Assembly: GCF_004217615.1 (NCBI RefSeq)
Contig: NZ_SHLD01000001.1
Span: 3,038,001-3,102,000, forward strand
Origin: Micromonospora kangleipakensis
Lineage (GTDB): Bacteria; Actinomycetota; Actinomycetes; Mycobacteriales; Micromonosporaceae
DNA: 64,000 nt
Reading direction: 5' to 3'
Every line of letters begins with the position of its first letter. Position 1 is the stretch's first letter. The notes beneath the pieces were generated by a model. The model was not told the origin of the DNA, did not search any database, and saw nothing but the letters and a program-made list of their open reading frames with translations. Below, piece by piece: positions 9,456-18,387 of the stretch. Both the position numbers and the translations under genes were made by a program.

Positions 9456-10784
9456 TTGTCAGAGACCGCGCAGAGGGAAGCGAACAAGCGGAGCACGGAG
9501 CACGCGACGGCCGAAGCGCCGGCACAGAAGGGATCCTGGCTGATCCACCGGGGCCTGATTCCGGAATCGCGACCGCAGCGCGTACTCGCGCTGGCCACCT
9601 TCGTCAACATGGTCGGCAGCGGTGTGTTCATGGTGAGCGCCGCGCTCTTCTTCACCCGTTCGGTCGGGCTCTCCGTGGCGCAGGTCGGGCTCGGCATGGG
9701 CATCGCCGCCGTGGTCGGACTCTTCGCGGGAGTCCCGGTCGGGCACGTCGCCGACCGGCGCGGACCCCGCGAGGTCTACCTGCTGATGCTCGGCGTCCAG
9801 GGCATCGCCATGGCGGCGCTGGTGTTCGTCCACTCGTTCTGGCCACTGGTGGCAGTGCTGTGCGTGGGTGAACTCGCCCGCGCGGCCGGCGTGGCGGCCC
9901 GTGGGCCGCTGGTACGGGTCGTCGGCGGCCGGCAGCTCACCCGGTACCGGGCGTACCTGCGCTCGGTGGCCAACCTGGCCGGCAGCGCCGCCGCGGTCGC
10001 GGCCGGGTTCGCGCTCCAGCTGGACACCCGGTCGGCGTACCTGACCCTGGTGCTGGGCAACGCGGTCAGCTTCGTGGCCTGCGCCGCGATCGTCGCCGTG
10101 CTGCCGCCGCAACCACCGGTGCCGGCACCCGCCGGGGGCAGCCGGTGGGCAGTGTTGAAGGACCGCGGATACGTCGCGGTCACCGCGCTCGACGGTGTCA
10201 TGTCGATTCACCACCAGGTGCTGCTCTTCGCGCTGCCCCTGTGGATCGTCGGGTCCACCGGCGCCCCCCGCTGGCTCATCGGCATGGCCGCGCTCGTCAA
10301 CACCGCGCTGGTGGTGCTGCTCCAGGTGCGGGCGAGCCGACGAGTCGACGACAGCACCTCGGCCGGTCGGGCGATCCGCCGCTCGGGCGTGGCGTTCCTC
10401 GTCGGCATGGCGGCGATGGCCGCCGCGGCCGGGCTGCCCGGGTGGCTCGCCACCGCCGTCATCGTCCTCGGCATCGGCGTCCACACCGTCGGGGAGCTCT
10501 GGCACTCCGCCGGTTCGCTGGAACTGCGGTTCAGCCTCGCTCCCGCCCACGCCCAGGGGCAGTACTCGGGGCTCTTCGGGTTCGGCACGGGCCTGGCGAA
10601 CGTGGCGGCGCCCTCGGTCCTGGCCCTGTGCTGCATCACCTGGGGCATACCCGGGTGGCTGCTGCTGGGCGGCGTCTTCGTGGTGGTGGGCCTGGTCATG
10701 CCGGTTGTCGTCCGGTTCGCCGCGCGGATCGAGCCGCTCGCCGATGTTCCGGCCGCACCGCCCGTTTCCGCGGCACCCGACTAG
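9456..10784 (+). CDS. MFS transporter with TTG start
   Basis: This 442-residue major facilitator protein has a soluble charged N-tail (about 40 residues) and then about 12 membrane segments. The loop signature GHVADRRGPREVYL follows the second segment. I chose TTG 9456 because GGGGAGGA lies 8 bases upstream, while the in-frame ATG at 9414 has no ribosome site. The gene follows the SARP regulator by 126 bases on the same strand and could be under its control (inference). Export of a small molecule is most likely; the substrate is unknown. Confidence 0.82.
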   Translation: MSETAQREANKRSTEHATAEAPAQKGSWLIHRGLIPESRPQRVLALATFVNMVGSGVFMVSAALFFTRSVGLSVAQVGLGMGIAAVVGLFAGVPVGHVADRRGPREVYLLMLGVQGIAMAALVFVHSFWPLVAVLCVGELARAAGVAARGPLVRVVGGRQLTRYRAYLRSVANLAGSAAAVAAGFALQLDTRSAYLTLVLGNAVSFVACAAIVAVLPPQPPVPAPAGGSRWAVLKDRGYVAVTALDGVMSIHHQVLLFALPLWIVGSTGAPRWLIGMAALVNTALVVLLQVRASRRVDDSTSAGRAIRRSGVAFLVGMAAMAAAAGLPGWLATAVIVLGIGVHTVGELWHSAGSLELRFSLAPAHAQGQYSGLFGFGTGLANVAAPSVLALCCITWGIPGWLLLGGVFVVVGLVMPVVVRFAARIEPLADVPAAPPVSAAPD

Positions 10785-10861
10785 GCGGCGGCAGGCGGCG
10801 CCGGCACGTCGAGGGCCGCCGGGCGTCATGATGGGACGGTCTACGGCGGAAGGGAGTCGGC

Positions 10862-11446
10862 ATGACCCCGGAACGCGCGTTCTGGCTGGACGAGCAGGTC
10901 GACCGCGAGCGGGGCGCGGGCGGGCGCGGTCGCTACGAGACCGAGGTGTCGGCACGGCCCGACGAGTTCGCCGACACCTGGGGCGACATCGCCCCGGTCG
11001 GCTTCGCGGTGGCGGCGTGGCGGCTGGCCTCGGCGCTGTCACCCCCGTACGTGCGCTGGCACCGGCGCGTCGTCTCGGCGACCTGCGCGCGCAGCCCGTG
11101 GGACGGGGGCCTGACCTGCGCGGTGACCCTGGTGTCCCGGTGGCCGGCCGAGCTGACCTGGACCCGGCAGTGGCAGCAGGACCGTGGCTGGCGCGACTGG
11201 CCCCAGCTGTTCGGTCAGTACGTCACGCCGTCGGAGCAGGACCTGACCCGGGCCCCGCACCTGCGCGCGATGCTGCGGGCCGAGGTCCCCGTCCCGCTGG
11301 ACCACCTGCCTCCGGCGCCGGACGGTCCCGGCGACGAGGTCGCGCCGGCGGCGCGCCGGGCCGTCGTCGTGCTGACCCGTGAGCTGGATGCGCTGCTCGC
11401 CCCGCTGATCGGGCAGCTCGAGGCCGGGGTGCCGGCCGACTCCTGA
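10862..11446 (+). CDS. conserved-looking hypothetical protein, 194 residues
   Basis: I do not recognise this family. The protein is soluble, Trp and Arg rich in the middle (PWDGG, RWPAELTWTRQWQ), with no signal peptide or membrane segment. The C-terminal third (VVVLTRELDALLAPLIGQLE) looks like a helix that could mediate dimerisation. ATG 10862 is preceded by a strong GGAAGGAG site, and codon use is typical of the neighbourhood, so the gene is probably real. It stands alone between the MFS gene and the oppositely oriented DivIVA-like gene. Confidence 0.65.
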   Translation: MTPERAFWLDEQVDRERGAGGRGRYETEVSARPDEFADTWGDIAPVGFAVAAWRLASALSPPYVRWHRRVVSATCARSPWDGGLTCAVTLVSRWPAELTWTRQWQQDRGWRDWPQLFGQYVTPSEQDLTRAPHLRAMLRAEVPVPLDHLPPAPDGPGDEVAPAARRAVVVLTRELDALLAPLIGQLEAGVPADS

Positions 11447-11511
11447 CCGGCGCCCCGCCCGCCGGACGGCGGCCCGACCCGGGACCGACCCCACCCGTGC
11501 GGATCCCGGGC

Positions 11512-12927
11512 TCAGGCGGTGGCCGGGACTTCCGCGTCGGGCTGCTCGGCCGGCTCCTCGGCGGTCCGCCCGGCGGACTTCCCCTCGGCGGGCGTCCGCA
11601 CGGCGAAGGCGTCGAAGGGCTCCCGGGGCGCGGGGACCCGCTCGACGAGGGCCGGCTGGACGGGGGAGGCCTCGGTGGCCGCTCGGGCGCCCACCTGCGG
11701 GTACTCGGCGGTCTCCCCGCCGCCCGCGGCGGCCGCCATCACCGCCGCGGCGGCCAGGTCGGCCACCCGCTTCGCCTCGCGCTGCACCCGGGCGCGTACC
11801 TCCTTGGCGTGCTGCTCGGCGAGGTCACCGGCCCGGCGGGCGTCCTCCAGCCGCTTCGTCTCGGCGGTCAGGTCGCGGCGCACCTCCACCAGGCGCTCCT
11901 CCAGCTCGGCGCCCTCCTCCTCGATGGTGGCGATCTCCTGCCGGGACCGGTCGAGCTGCTGGCCGGCGGTCTCCAGCTCGGCCTGGAGCTGGGTCAGCGC
12001 CTCCTGCCGCTGCTGGAGCTCCTGCTGCACGGTGGTGAGCTGCTCCTGGTGCGCGCTCGTCTGCGCGTCGGCGCGTTCCCGGACCTCCGTGGCGTACTGC
12101 TGGGCCTCGGCGACGAGCGCGGCGATGTCCCGCTCGGCCGCGGTGGCCCGGTCGGCCAGCTCCTGCTCGGCCGCGGCCCGCCGCTCCTCCAGCTCGCGGG
12201 CCATGTTGGCCTGCCACTGGGCCAGCTCCTGCTGGGCCTTGCTGCGGTTCGCCTGCACCTCCTGCTGGATCTGCGTCCGGGCCGCCTTCACCAGCGCCTC
12301 GGAGGCGGAGCGGGCCTGCTCGACCTGCTGGTTGCTCTGCTCGGCGATCCGCTTCGCCTCCTGCTGGGCACGCTCGTGGGCGGCCTGACCCTCGGTCCGC
12401 AGCTTCTCCGCCAGCTCGCGGGTGGCGGTGAGTTCGGCCTGCGCGGCGACCCGCCGCTCCTCGTGCGCCTGCTCCTGCTCGGCGCGCCGGGCGTCCAGCT
12501 CCTCGTCCAGCTCCCGCAGCTCCCGGGCGGCCTGCTCCCGCGCCGCGGTGAGGGCCTTCTCCGCCTGGACATGAAGCTCGGTGGCGCGCTTCGCGGCGGT
12601 CTCGCTGATCACCCCGGCCTGCTTCTCGGCGAGGTCGAGGATCTGCTCGACCATGGGGCCCAGGTCGCGGAAGGACGCCCGGTCCACCTGCGCCGGGCGC
12701 TGCCGCAGCTCCGCCACCTCGGTCTCCGCCCGCTGCAGCTGCACGGTCAGCTCCTGGACCTGGCGGTACGCCCGGTCCCGGTCGGCGGTCAGCGTGGACA
12801 CCTCGCCGTCCAGCCGCTTGACGTACCGGTCCACCTGCCGCTTGTCGTAGCCGCGCAGCGCGAGCTCGAAGCTCGGCCGGGCCGACACGTCGTCCTGTGG
12901 TGCGAACGCGTCCTCGCCGTTGGACAT
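11512..12927 (-). CDS. DivIVA-like/Scy-FilP-type long coiled-coil protein
   Basis: The 471-residue protein opens with a DivIVA-like segment (SFELALRGYDKRQVDRYVKR, residues about 18-37). It then forms an almost unbroken coiled coil from about 40 to 400, extremely rich in Gln, Glu, Ala and Arg, followed by a Pro/Ala/Glu-rich tail. In filamentous actinomycetes such proteins organise the tip-extension machinery (polarisome) or act as cytoskeletal filaments. That is family knowledge; its partners here are not known. The start ATG 12927 has GGAGG 8 bases upstream. The gene is flanked by unrelated genes, with a 180-base upstream region. Confidence 0.8.
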   Translation of the reverse strand: MSNGEDAFAPQDDVSARPSFELALRGYDKRQVDRYVKRLDGEVSTLTADRDRAYRQVQELTVQLQRAETEVAELRQRPAQVDRASFRDLGPMVEQILDLAEKQAGVISETAAKRATELHVQAEKALTAAREQAARELRELDEELDARRAEQEQAHEERRVAAQAELTATRELAEKLRTEGQAAHERAQQEAKRIAEQSNQQVEQARSASEALVKAARTQIQQEVQANRSKAQQELAQWQANMARELEERRAAAEQELADRATAAERDIAALVAEAQQYATEVRERADAQTSAHQEQLTTVQQELQQRQEALTQLQAELETAGQQLDRSRQEIATIEEEGAELEERLVEVRRDLTAETKRLEDARRAGDLAEQHAKEVRARVQREAKRVADLAAAAVMAAAAGGGETAEYPQVGARAATEASPVQPALVERVPAPREPFDAFAVRTPAEGKSAGRTAEEPAEQPDAEVPATA

Positions 12928-13107
12928 GCGCCATCCTCCGTCGGTTCGCCAGCGCCAGGCCGGCGGATGACCGCCCCGCAGGGCATGATGAGGCGCAACG
13001 GTACCGCCACCCCGTAACGGCCCGGCGGCGTGCCCCACCAACCGTCCCGGTGGGATGCCGTGGCCGTTCGGCCGGTCCCGCTCGGCCCGTTATCGGTCGG
13101 GTCCCGC

Positions 13108-14385
13108 TCAGCCCGGCACCGGCCGCAGGTCCCGCGCGCCGGCCACCGGCGTCGATCCCGCCCGGCGGACCGGGCCGCAGCACCCGCCGACGGCCACCAG
13201 CAGGCAGCCCGCTCCCGCCACCAGGCAGACCGCGGCGGCGCCGTACCGGCCGGCCGCCCAGGTCAACAGGGCGGCGCCGGCCGGCCCGAGCGAGAAATGC
13301 GTGCTCCAGAAGGCGGAGGTCACCCGGCCCAGCAGGTGGTCGGGCGTGATCTCTTGGCGCAGCGACATCGAGCAGATGCCACCCACGCTGACGGAGCAGA
13401 GGTGGACCGCGGCCACCACGGTGAGCGCCGGGACGGTGCCGGCCAACCCGATTCCGGCGACGGCCACGCCACTGAGGCCGGTCGCGCCGATCCAGGTGGC
13501 CCCGAAGCCGAGCCGGCGGCGCAGCGGAGCCACCAGCAGCGCCCCCGCGACCGTGCCCAGGGTGGCCAGACCAAGCACCGTGCCGACGGTGCGGTCCGAG
13601 CCGCCCAGGTCGTGCTTGACGTGGTAGATCAGCACGTCGGTCAGGCCGAACGTCAGGAAGACGAAGACCGACAGCAGTACGGTCAGCGACCGCAGCACCG
13701 GCTGTCGCCAGAGGAACCGCGCACCGGCGAGGAACTCGGCCAGCGGCCGCTCCCGCGCCGGGGTGGCCACGTCCGGGTCCGCCGGCCGGAGCCGGACGAA
13801 CCGGAGGCAGACGGCGGAGAGCGCGAAGCTGGCCGCGTTGACGCCGACCGCGGCGGTGGGACCGAACCGGGCCGACACCAGGCCGGCCAGCAGCGGCCCG
13901 ACCACCGCGGCCGCCGCGTACGTCGCGTGCAGCCGCCCGTTGGCCTCCGTGATGCGCTCCCGGTCGACCAGGTTGCGCACCGCGGTCACCGAGGCGACCT
14001 GGCAGACCATGCCGACCGCCTCGCAGACCGGCAGCACCACGAAGAGCAGCCACACCTGCGGGCCGGCGAGCCAGACCAGCGGGATCAGCCCGTACAGCAC
14101 CAGCCGGACCAGGTCGGCGACGATCATCAGGGTCCGCCGGTCGAACCGGTCGACGAGCACCCCGCCGAAGACGCCCGCGCCGACCGACGCCACCCCGGCC
14201 ACCGCGGTGAGCAGGCCCATCCGGGCCACCGAGCCGGTCGCGTGCAGCACCAGCAGCGGCACCGCCAGGTAGGCGAAGGAGTCCCCGGCCGCGGAGACCG
14301 CCTGCGCGATCCAGTACGTGACGAAGGAGCGGTCCCGCCCCAGGGAGGGCCGGGCCGGGCCGGGACCGGGGCGCGGGCTCACCAC
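13108..14385 (-). CDS. MFS transporter (multidrug/siderophore exporter-like)
   Basis: The 425-residue protein has about 12 membrane segments and the MFS signature GGVLVDRFDRRTLM after segment 2. The early segment SFVTYWIAQAVSAAGDSFAYL resembles the EntS/MefA-type exporter subgroup of the major facilitators. The start is one of two adjacent GTG codons at 14385/14382; no strong ribosome site is visible. It is divergent from the lutABC operon, with 118 bases between, so it could be a lactate-linked transporter, but its subfamily looks like an exporter and not a lactate permease. Confidence 0.82.
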   Translation of the reverse strand: MVSPRPGPGPARPSLGRDRSFVTYWIAQAVSAAGDSFAYLAVPLLVLHATGSVARMGLLTAVAGVASVGAGVFGGVLVDRFDRRTLMIVADLVRLVLYGLIPLVWLAGPQVWLLFVVLPVCEAVGMVCQVASVTAVRNLVDRERITEANGRLHATYAAAAVVGPLLAGLVSARFGPTAAVGVNAASFALSAVCLRFVRLRPADPDVATPARERPLAEFLAGARFLWRQPVLRSLTVLLSVFVFLTFGLTDVLIYHVKHDLGGSDRTVGTVLGLATLGTVAGALLVAPLRRRLGFGATWIGATGLSGVAVAGIGLAGTVPALTVVAAVHLCSVSVGGICSMSLRQEITPDHLLGRVTSAFWSTHFSLGPAGAALLTWAAGRYGAAAVCLVAGAGCLLVAVGGCCGPVRRAGSTPVAGARDLRPVPG

Positions 14386-14503
14386 CCGAGGCTAATCGCC
14401 GGGCCGCAACCGGTGGCGCCCGCCGGGTCCCTGGGGGACACTCGACGGGTCGCGTGGACCGCCGCGCGCCGGGCCACCGGGACGCGACCTGGGAGGGCTG
14501 GAC

Positions 14504-15280
14504 ATGCGGATCGCCCTGTTCGTCACCTGCCTGGCCGACACCCTCTTCCCGGAGGCGGCCAAGGCCACGGTACGGCTGCTGGAACGCCTCGGTCACCAGG
14601 TCCTCTTTCCCGAGGAGCAGACCTGCTGCGGCCAGATGCACGTCAACACCGGCTACCCGGACGACGCGCTGCGGCTGGTGCGCCGGCACGTGCGGACCTT
14701 CGCCCCCTACGACGTGGTGGTGGCCCCGTCCGGCTCGTGCGTCGGCTCGGTGCGGCACCAGCACGCCATGGTGGCCCGCCGGGCCGGCGACGAGCGGCTG
14801 GCCAGCCTGGCCGAGGAGGTCGCCCGGCACACCTACGAGCTGTCGGAGCTGCTCGTCGACGTGCTCGGGGTGACCGACGTGGGCGCGTACTACCCGCACC
14901 GGGTCACCTACCACCCGACCTGCCACTCCCTGCGGATGATCCGGGTGGGGGACCGGCCGCTGCGGCTGCTGCGCGAGGTCCGCGGCCTCGACCTGGTGGA
15001 GCTGCCGCAGGCCGAGCAGTGCTGCGGCTTCGGCGGCACCTTCGCCGTGAAGAACGCGGACACCTCCACGGCGATGCTGGCCGACAAGATGCGCCACGTG
15101 CTGGCCACCCGGGCCGACGTCTGCACCGCCGGGGACGCCTCCTGCCTGATGCACATCGGCGGCGGGCTGTCCCGGCTCCGGGCGGGGGTACGCACCGTGC
15201 ACCTGGCCGAGATCCTGGCCAGCACCGAGGCGGGGCGGGCCGGCGAGCGGACCGGCCGGACCGAGGGGGTGGCCCGGTGA
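14504..15280 (+). CDS. lutA: lactate utilisation protein LutA (CCG-domain Fe-S oxidoreductase subunit)
   Basis: The 258-residue protein contains two cysteine-rich CCG domains: CCGQMH near residue 46 and CCGFGG near residue 172, each with upstream cysteines that bind iron-sulfur or haem-disulfide-type clusters. It is the LutA/LldE/YkgE subunit of the LutABC complex, which oxidises L-lactate to pyruvate and passes electrons to the quinone pool. ATG 14504 is preceded by GGGAGGG. lutB follows 25 bases downstream and lutC overlaps lutB, forming a clear three-gene operon. Confidence 0.9.
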   Translation: MRIALFVTCLADTLFPEAAKATVRLLERLGHQVLFPEEQTCCGQMHVNTGYPDDALRLVRRHVRTFAPYDVVVAPSGSCVGSVRHQHAMVARRAGDERLASLAEEVARHTYELSELLVDVLGVTDVGAYYPHRVTYHPTCHSLRMIRVGDRPLRLLREVRGLDLVELPQAEQCCGFGGTFAVKNADTSTAMLADKMRHVLATRADVCTAGDASCLMHIGGGLSRLRAGVRTVHLAEILASTEAGRAGERTGRTEGVAR

Positions 15281-15305
15281 GGGCGACGGACCGGGAGGCG
15301 CGGCG

Positions 15306-16760
15306 ATGACGGAGACGTTCCTCGGCATGCCGGCGACCGCCCCGGCCGGGGTCGGCAACCTGCGCGGCGACGAGCCGTTTCCCGTCGCCGCCCGCCGCGC
15401 CCTGGCCGACGCCCAGCTCCGCCGCAACCTGCGGCACGCCACCGGCACCATCCGGGCCAAGTCGGCGGCGGTGATCGGCGAGGTGCCCGACTGGCCGGAG
15501 CTGCGGGCCGCGGGGCGGGCCATCAAGAGCGACACCATGGCCCGCCTGCCCGAGCTGCTCGAACAGTTGGAGGCGGCGGTCACCGCGGCCGGCGGCACCG
15601 TGCACTGGGCGACCGACGCGGTCGAGGCGAACCGGATCGTCACCGACCTGGTCCGGGCCACCGGCGCCGACCGGGTGATGAAGGTCAAGTCGATGGCCAC
15701 CCAGGAGATCGGCCTCAACGAGGCCCTGGAGGCGGCCGGGATCGAACCGGTCGAGACCGACCTCGCGGAGCTGATCGTCCAGCTCGGACGGGACCGGCCC
15801 AGCCACATCCTGGTTCCGGCGATCCACCGCAACCGGGCCGAGATCCGCGAGGTCTTCCTGCGCGAGATGCCCGGGGTGGACCCGGCGCTGACCGACGAGC
15901 CGGCCGCGCTCGCCGCCGCGGCCCGCCGGCACCTGCGCGCGACCTTCCTCAGCACGAAGGTGGCCGTCTCCGGGGCGAACTTCGCGGTCGCCGAGACCGG
16001 CACCCTCGCGGTCGTCGAGTCCGAGGGCAACGGGCGGATGTGCCTCACCCTGCCGGAGACCCTGATCACCGTGATGGGCATCGAGAAGGTCATCCCCACC
16101 TGGGACGACCTCGGGGTCTTCCTGCAACTGCTGCCCCGGGCGTCGACCGGGGAGCGGATGAACCCGTACACCTCGATGTGGACCGGGGTCACCCCGGGCG
16201 ACGGCCCCCAGCAGGTGCACCTGGTGCTGCTGGACAACGGCCGTAGCGCGGTGCTCGCCGACGAGGTGGGCCGCCAGGCGCTGCACTGCATCCGCTGCTC
16301 CGCCTGCCTCAACGTCTGCCCCGTGTACGAGCGCACCGGCGGGCACGCGTACGGGTCGGTCTATCCGGGGCCGATCGGGGCGGTGCTCTCCCCGCAGCTC
16401 ACCGGGGTCGAGGAGAATGCCTCCCTGCCGTACGCGTCGTCGCTCTGCGGGGCCTGCTTCGACGCCTGCCCGGTGATGATCGACATTCCGTCCGTCCTGG
16501 TCCACCTGCGCGCCCGGCACGTGGCCGAGCAGCGGGCGGCGCGCCGGACGCCGAGCGCCGAGGCGGTCGCGATGGCCGCGGCCGCGTACACGATGGACCA
16601 TCCCCGGCTGTACGCGGCCGCGCAGCGCGCCGCGGGGCTGGGCCGGATCGCCGGGCGCGCCCTGCCACCGCCGCTGAACGGCTGGACCGCGAGCCGGGAC
16701 GTGCCGGCCGCGCCGCCGCAGACCTTCCGTCAGTGGTGGTCGGAGCGGAGCCGGTCATGA
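15306..16760 (+). CDS. lutB: lactate utilisation protein LutB (Fe-S electron transfer subunit with LUD domain)
   Basis: The 484-residue protein has an N-terminal LUD domain (about 60-300) and two ferredoxin-like 4Fe-4S motifs: CIRCSACLNVCP near residue 327 and CGACFDACP near 380. This is the LutB/LldF/YkgF architecture, the electron-transfer core of the lactate oxidase complex. ATG 15306 follows GGGAGGCGCGGCG. The TGA stop overlaps the ATG of lutC (ATGA), indicating translational coupling. Length matches the family. Confidence 0.92.
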   Translation: MTETFLGMPATAPAGVGNLRGDEPFPVAARRALADAQLRRNLRHATGTIRAKSAAVIGEVPDWPELRAAGRAIKSDTMARLPELLEQLEAAVTAAGGTVHWATDAVEANRIVTDLVRATGADRVMKVKSMATQEIGLNEALEAAGIEPVETDLAELIVQLGRDRPSHILVPAIHRNRAEIREVFLREMPGVDPALTDEPAALAAAARRHLRATFLSTKVAVSGANFAVAETGTLAVVESEGNGRMCLTLPETLITVMGIEKVIPTWDDLGVFLQLLPRASTGERMNPYTSMWTGVTPGDGPQQVHLVLLDNGRSAVLADEVGRQALHCIRCSACLNVCPVYERTGGHAYGSVYPGPIGAVLSPQLTGVEENASLPYASSLCGACFDACPVMIDIPSVLVHLRARHVAEQRAARRTPSAEAVAMAAAAYTMDHPRLYAAAQRAAGLGRIAGRALPPPLNGWTASRDVPAAPPQTFRQWWSERSRS

Positions 16761-17383
16761 CCGCCCGCGACGTCGTGCTGGCCCGGCTGCGGGCCGCCCT
16801 GGCCGGCGCGCCGCCCGCGCCGGTACACCACCGGCCGGGCCACCGCCGGCAGGGGGAGCTGCCGCCCGGCCACCCGGAGCTGGTGGACCTGCTCGCCGAG
16901 CGGCTGACCGACTACCGGGCCCAGGTGCACCGGGCCACCGAGGCCACCGTCGCCGACACGGTCGCCGGCATCCTCGCCGCCGAGGGCGCCGCCGCGGTCG
17001 TGGTGCCGCCCGGGCTGCCCGCCGGCTGGCGGCCCGGCGGGGTCGAGCTGGTGGTCGACGACGACCTGCCCGCCGACCGGCTGGCCGAGCTGGACGGCGT
17101 GGTCACCGCGGCGGCGGTCGCCGTCGCCGAGACCGGCACGATCGTCCTCGACGCCGCCGCCGACCAGGGCCGGCGGCTCATCAGCCTCCTGCCCGACCGG
17201 CACGTCTGCGTGGTCCGCGCCGAGCAGGTGGTGGCCACCGTGCCGGAGGCCCTCGCCCGGCTCACCCCGGACCGCCCGCTGACCTGGATCAGCGGCCCCT
17301 CGGCCACCAGCGACATCGAACTGAACCGGGTGGAGGGCGTGCACGGCCCGCGCCGCCTGCACGTCGTCGTCACCGACGGCTGA
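16757..17383 (+). CDS. lutC: lactate utilisation protein LutC (LUD domain)
   Basis: This 208-residue LUD-domain protein is the third subunit of the LutABC lactate oxidation complex. Typical features are VAETGTIVLDA near residue 130 and ISGPSATSDIELNRVEGVHG near the C terminus, which is highly conserved in LutC/LldG. ATG 16757 overlaps the lutB stop by four bases. No regulator of the GntR type usually found with lut genes lies next to the operon. Confidence 0.92.
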   Translation: MTARDVVLARLRAALAGAPPAPVHHRPGHRRQGELPPGHPELVDLLAERLTDYRAQVHRATEATVADTVAGILAAEGAAAVVVPPGLPAGWRPGGVELVVDDDLPADRLAELDGVVTAAAVAVAETGTIVLDAAADQGRRLISLLPDRHVCVVRAEQVVATVPEALARLTPDRPLTWISGPSATSDIELNRVEGVHGPRRLHVVVTDG

Positions 17384-17424
17384 CCGGTCGGCGCCGGACG
17401 AGCGGCTGCGCCGGACGGCCCGGA

Positions 17425-18387
17425 TCAGACCGGGAAGTGCGGGTTGCCCGCCGTCAGCCGGACCGTGAAGCCGTCCGGACCGCGGTGCAGCACCACGTGG
17501 TTGCGGGACTGGTGGGAGATCCACAGGCCCAGCCCACCGGCCGAGCCGGTGGTCGCCGGGAGGAGGCCGGCGAACGGGTCCTTCGGCCCGTCGCCGCCGT
17601 CGCTCACCGTGGCCACGATGCGGTCGGCGCCGCTCCACAGCCGCAGTCGGGCCGGCGGGAGACCGTGCCGCAGCGCGTTGGTCACCATCTCGCTGACCGC
17701 CACCACCAGGTCCTCGACGTCGTCGGCGGGGAGCTGCCCCCGGTCGGTGGCGTGGACGGCGGCGCGGGCCTCCGCGGGCGTCGGGTCGGTCAGCTCGACC
17801 ACCGGCGCCGTCCGCTGGAGCGGGTCCGGCAGCATCGGCCGCGACTCGGTCAGGTAGCTGGTCGGCTCGGTGTAGACGCCGGTCGGGACGTGACTGCCGT
17901 CCGGCCGGGCGACCCGGGGGTGGGTACGCTCCACGTCCGCCAGCACCCGGGCCGGGGCGATCCGGGTGTCGTACGCGCACATGCTCCAGAGCGGGAAGTC
18001 GTCGTAGGCGTGGTTGATGGCCGACTCGTACCGGGCCCACCAGTCCCACGTCGAGCCGAGCGCGCTGGGGGGCAGCTCACCAACGATGCGGATCTGCTGG
18101 GCGCCGTCGGCCAGGTACGAGGCGAGCAGGTTGCGGTAGGAGCGGATCGCGGCGGTCGGCCGGGCGTAGAGGTCGCCGCCGGGCAGGAACGTCACGCCCG
18201 AACCGGCGGGCAGGGCCCGCCGGACCAGCTCGGCGTGGCGCCCGCCGAAGCCCACCACGGCCGGCTCGCCGGCCTCGACGCCGCCCAGCAGGAAGGGCAG
18301 CACCACGGCGAGCAGGTGCTCGTCGGAGTCGAACAGGACGGCCTCGTGGTAGTAGCCCACGTGGCCGGCGGCGGCACCCGTCCTCAT
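17425..18387 (-). CDS. MEDS-domain sensor with C-terminal anti-sigma type HATPase domain (RsbA-like)
   Basis: The 320-residue protein has an N-terminal MEDS domain (about 10-165, including HEAVLF, YARPTAAIRSYR and CAYDTRIAP). In actinomycetes this domain is linked to methanogen/methylotroph-type and stress-signal sensing. A C-terminal GHKL ATPase domain of the serine-kinase anti-sigma family (about 195-318) follows, with N-box EMVTNALRHG and G1 box VSDGGDGP. It would phosphorylate a STAS anti-anti-sigma protein or bind a sigma factor. Its ATG at 18387 overlaps the stop of the upstream MEDS-STAS gene by four bases, so the kinase and its likely STAS partner are translationally coupled. No sigma factor gene is adjacent, so its target is unknown. 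Confidence 0.85.
   Translation of the reverse strand: MRTGAAAGHVGYYHEAVLFDSDEHLLAVVLPFLLGGVEAGEPAVVGFGGRHAELVRRALPAGSGVTFLPGGDLYARPTAAIRSYRNLLASYLADGAQQIRIVGELPPSALGSTWDWWARYESAINHAYDDFPLWSMCAYDTRIAPARVLADVERTHPRVARPDGSHVPTGVYTEPTSYLTESRPMLPDPLQRTAPVVELTDPTPAEARAAVHATDRGQLPADDVEDLVVAVSEMVTNALRHGLPPARLRLWSGADRIVATVSDGGDGPKDPFAGLLPATTGSAGGLGLWISHQSRNHVVLHRGPDGFTVRLTAGNPHFPV

Noticed and set aside
11456..11515. Hairpin between the hypothetical gene and the DivIVA-like gene
   Set aside because: Only a 7-bp CCCGGGA/TCCCGGG match with a long loop; too weak to call a terminator.
11497..13017. Plus-strand open frame of about 500 codons rich in Leu and Gly
   Set aside because: It is the reverse reading of the coiled-coil gene; the heptad-rich protein on the minus strand with its GGAGG site is the real gene.
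11825..16336. Minus-strand open frame of about 1500 codons spanning several genes
   Set aside because: It crosses the lut operon and the MFS gene in the wrong frame or strand and has no coherent protein features.
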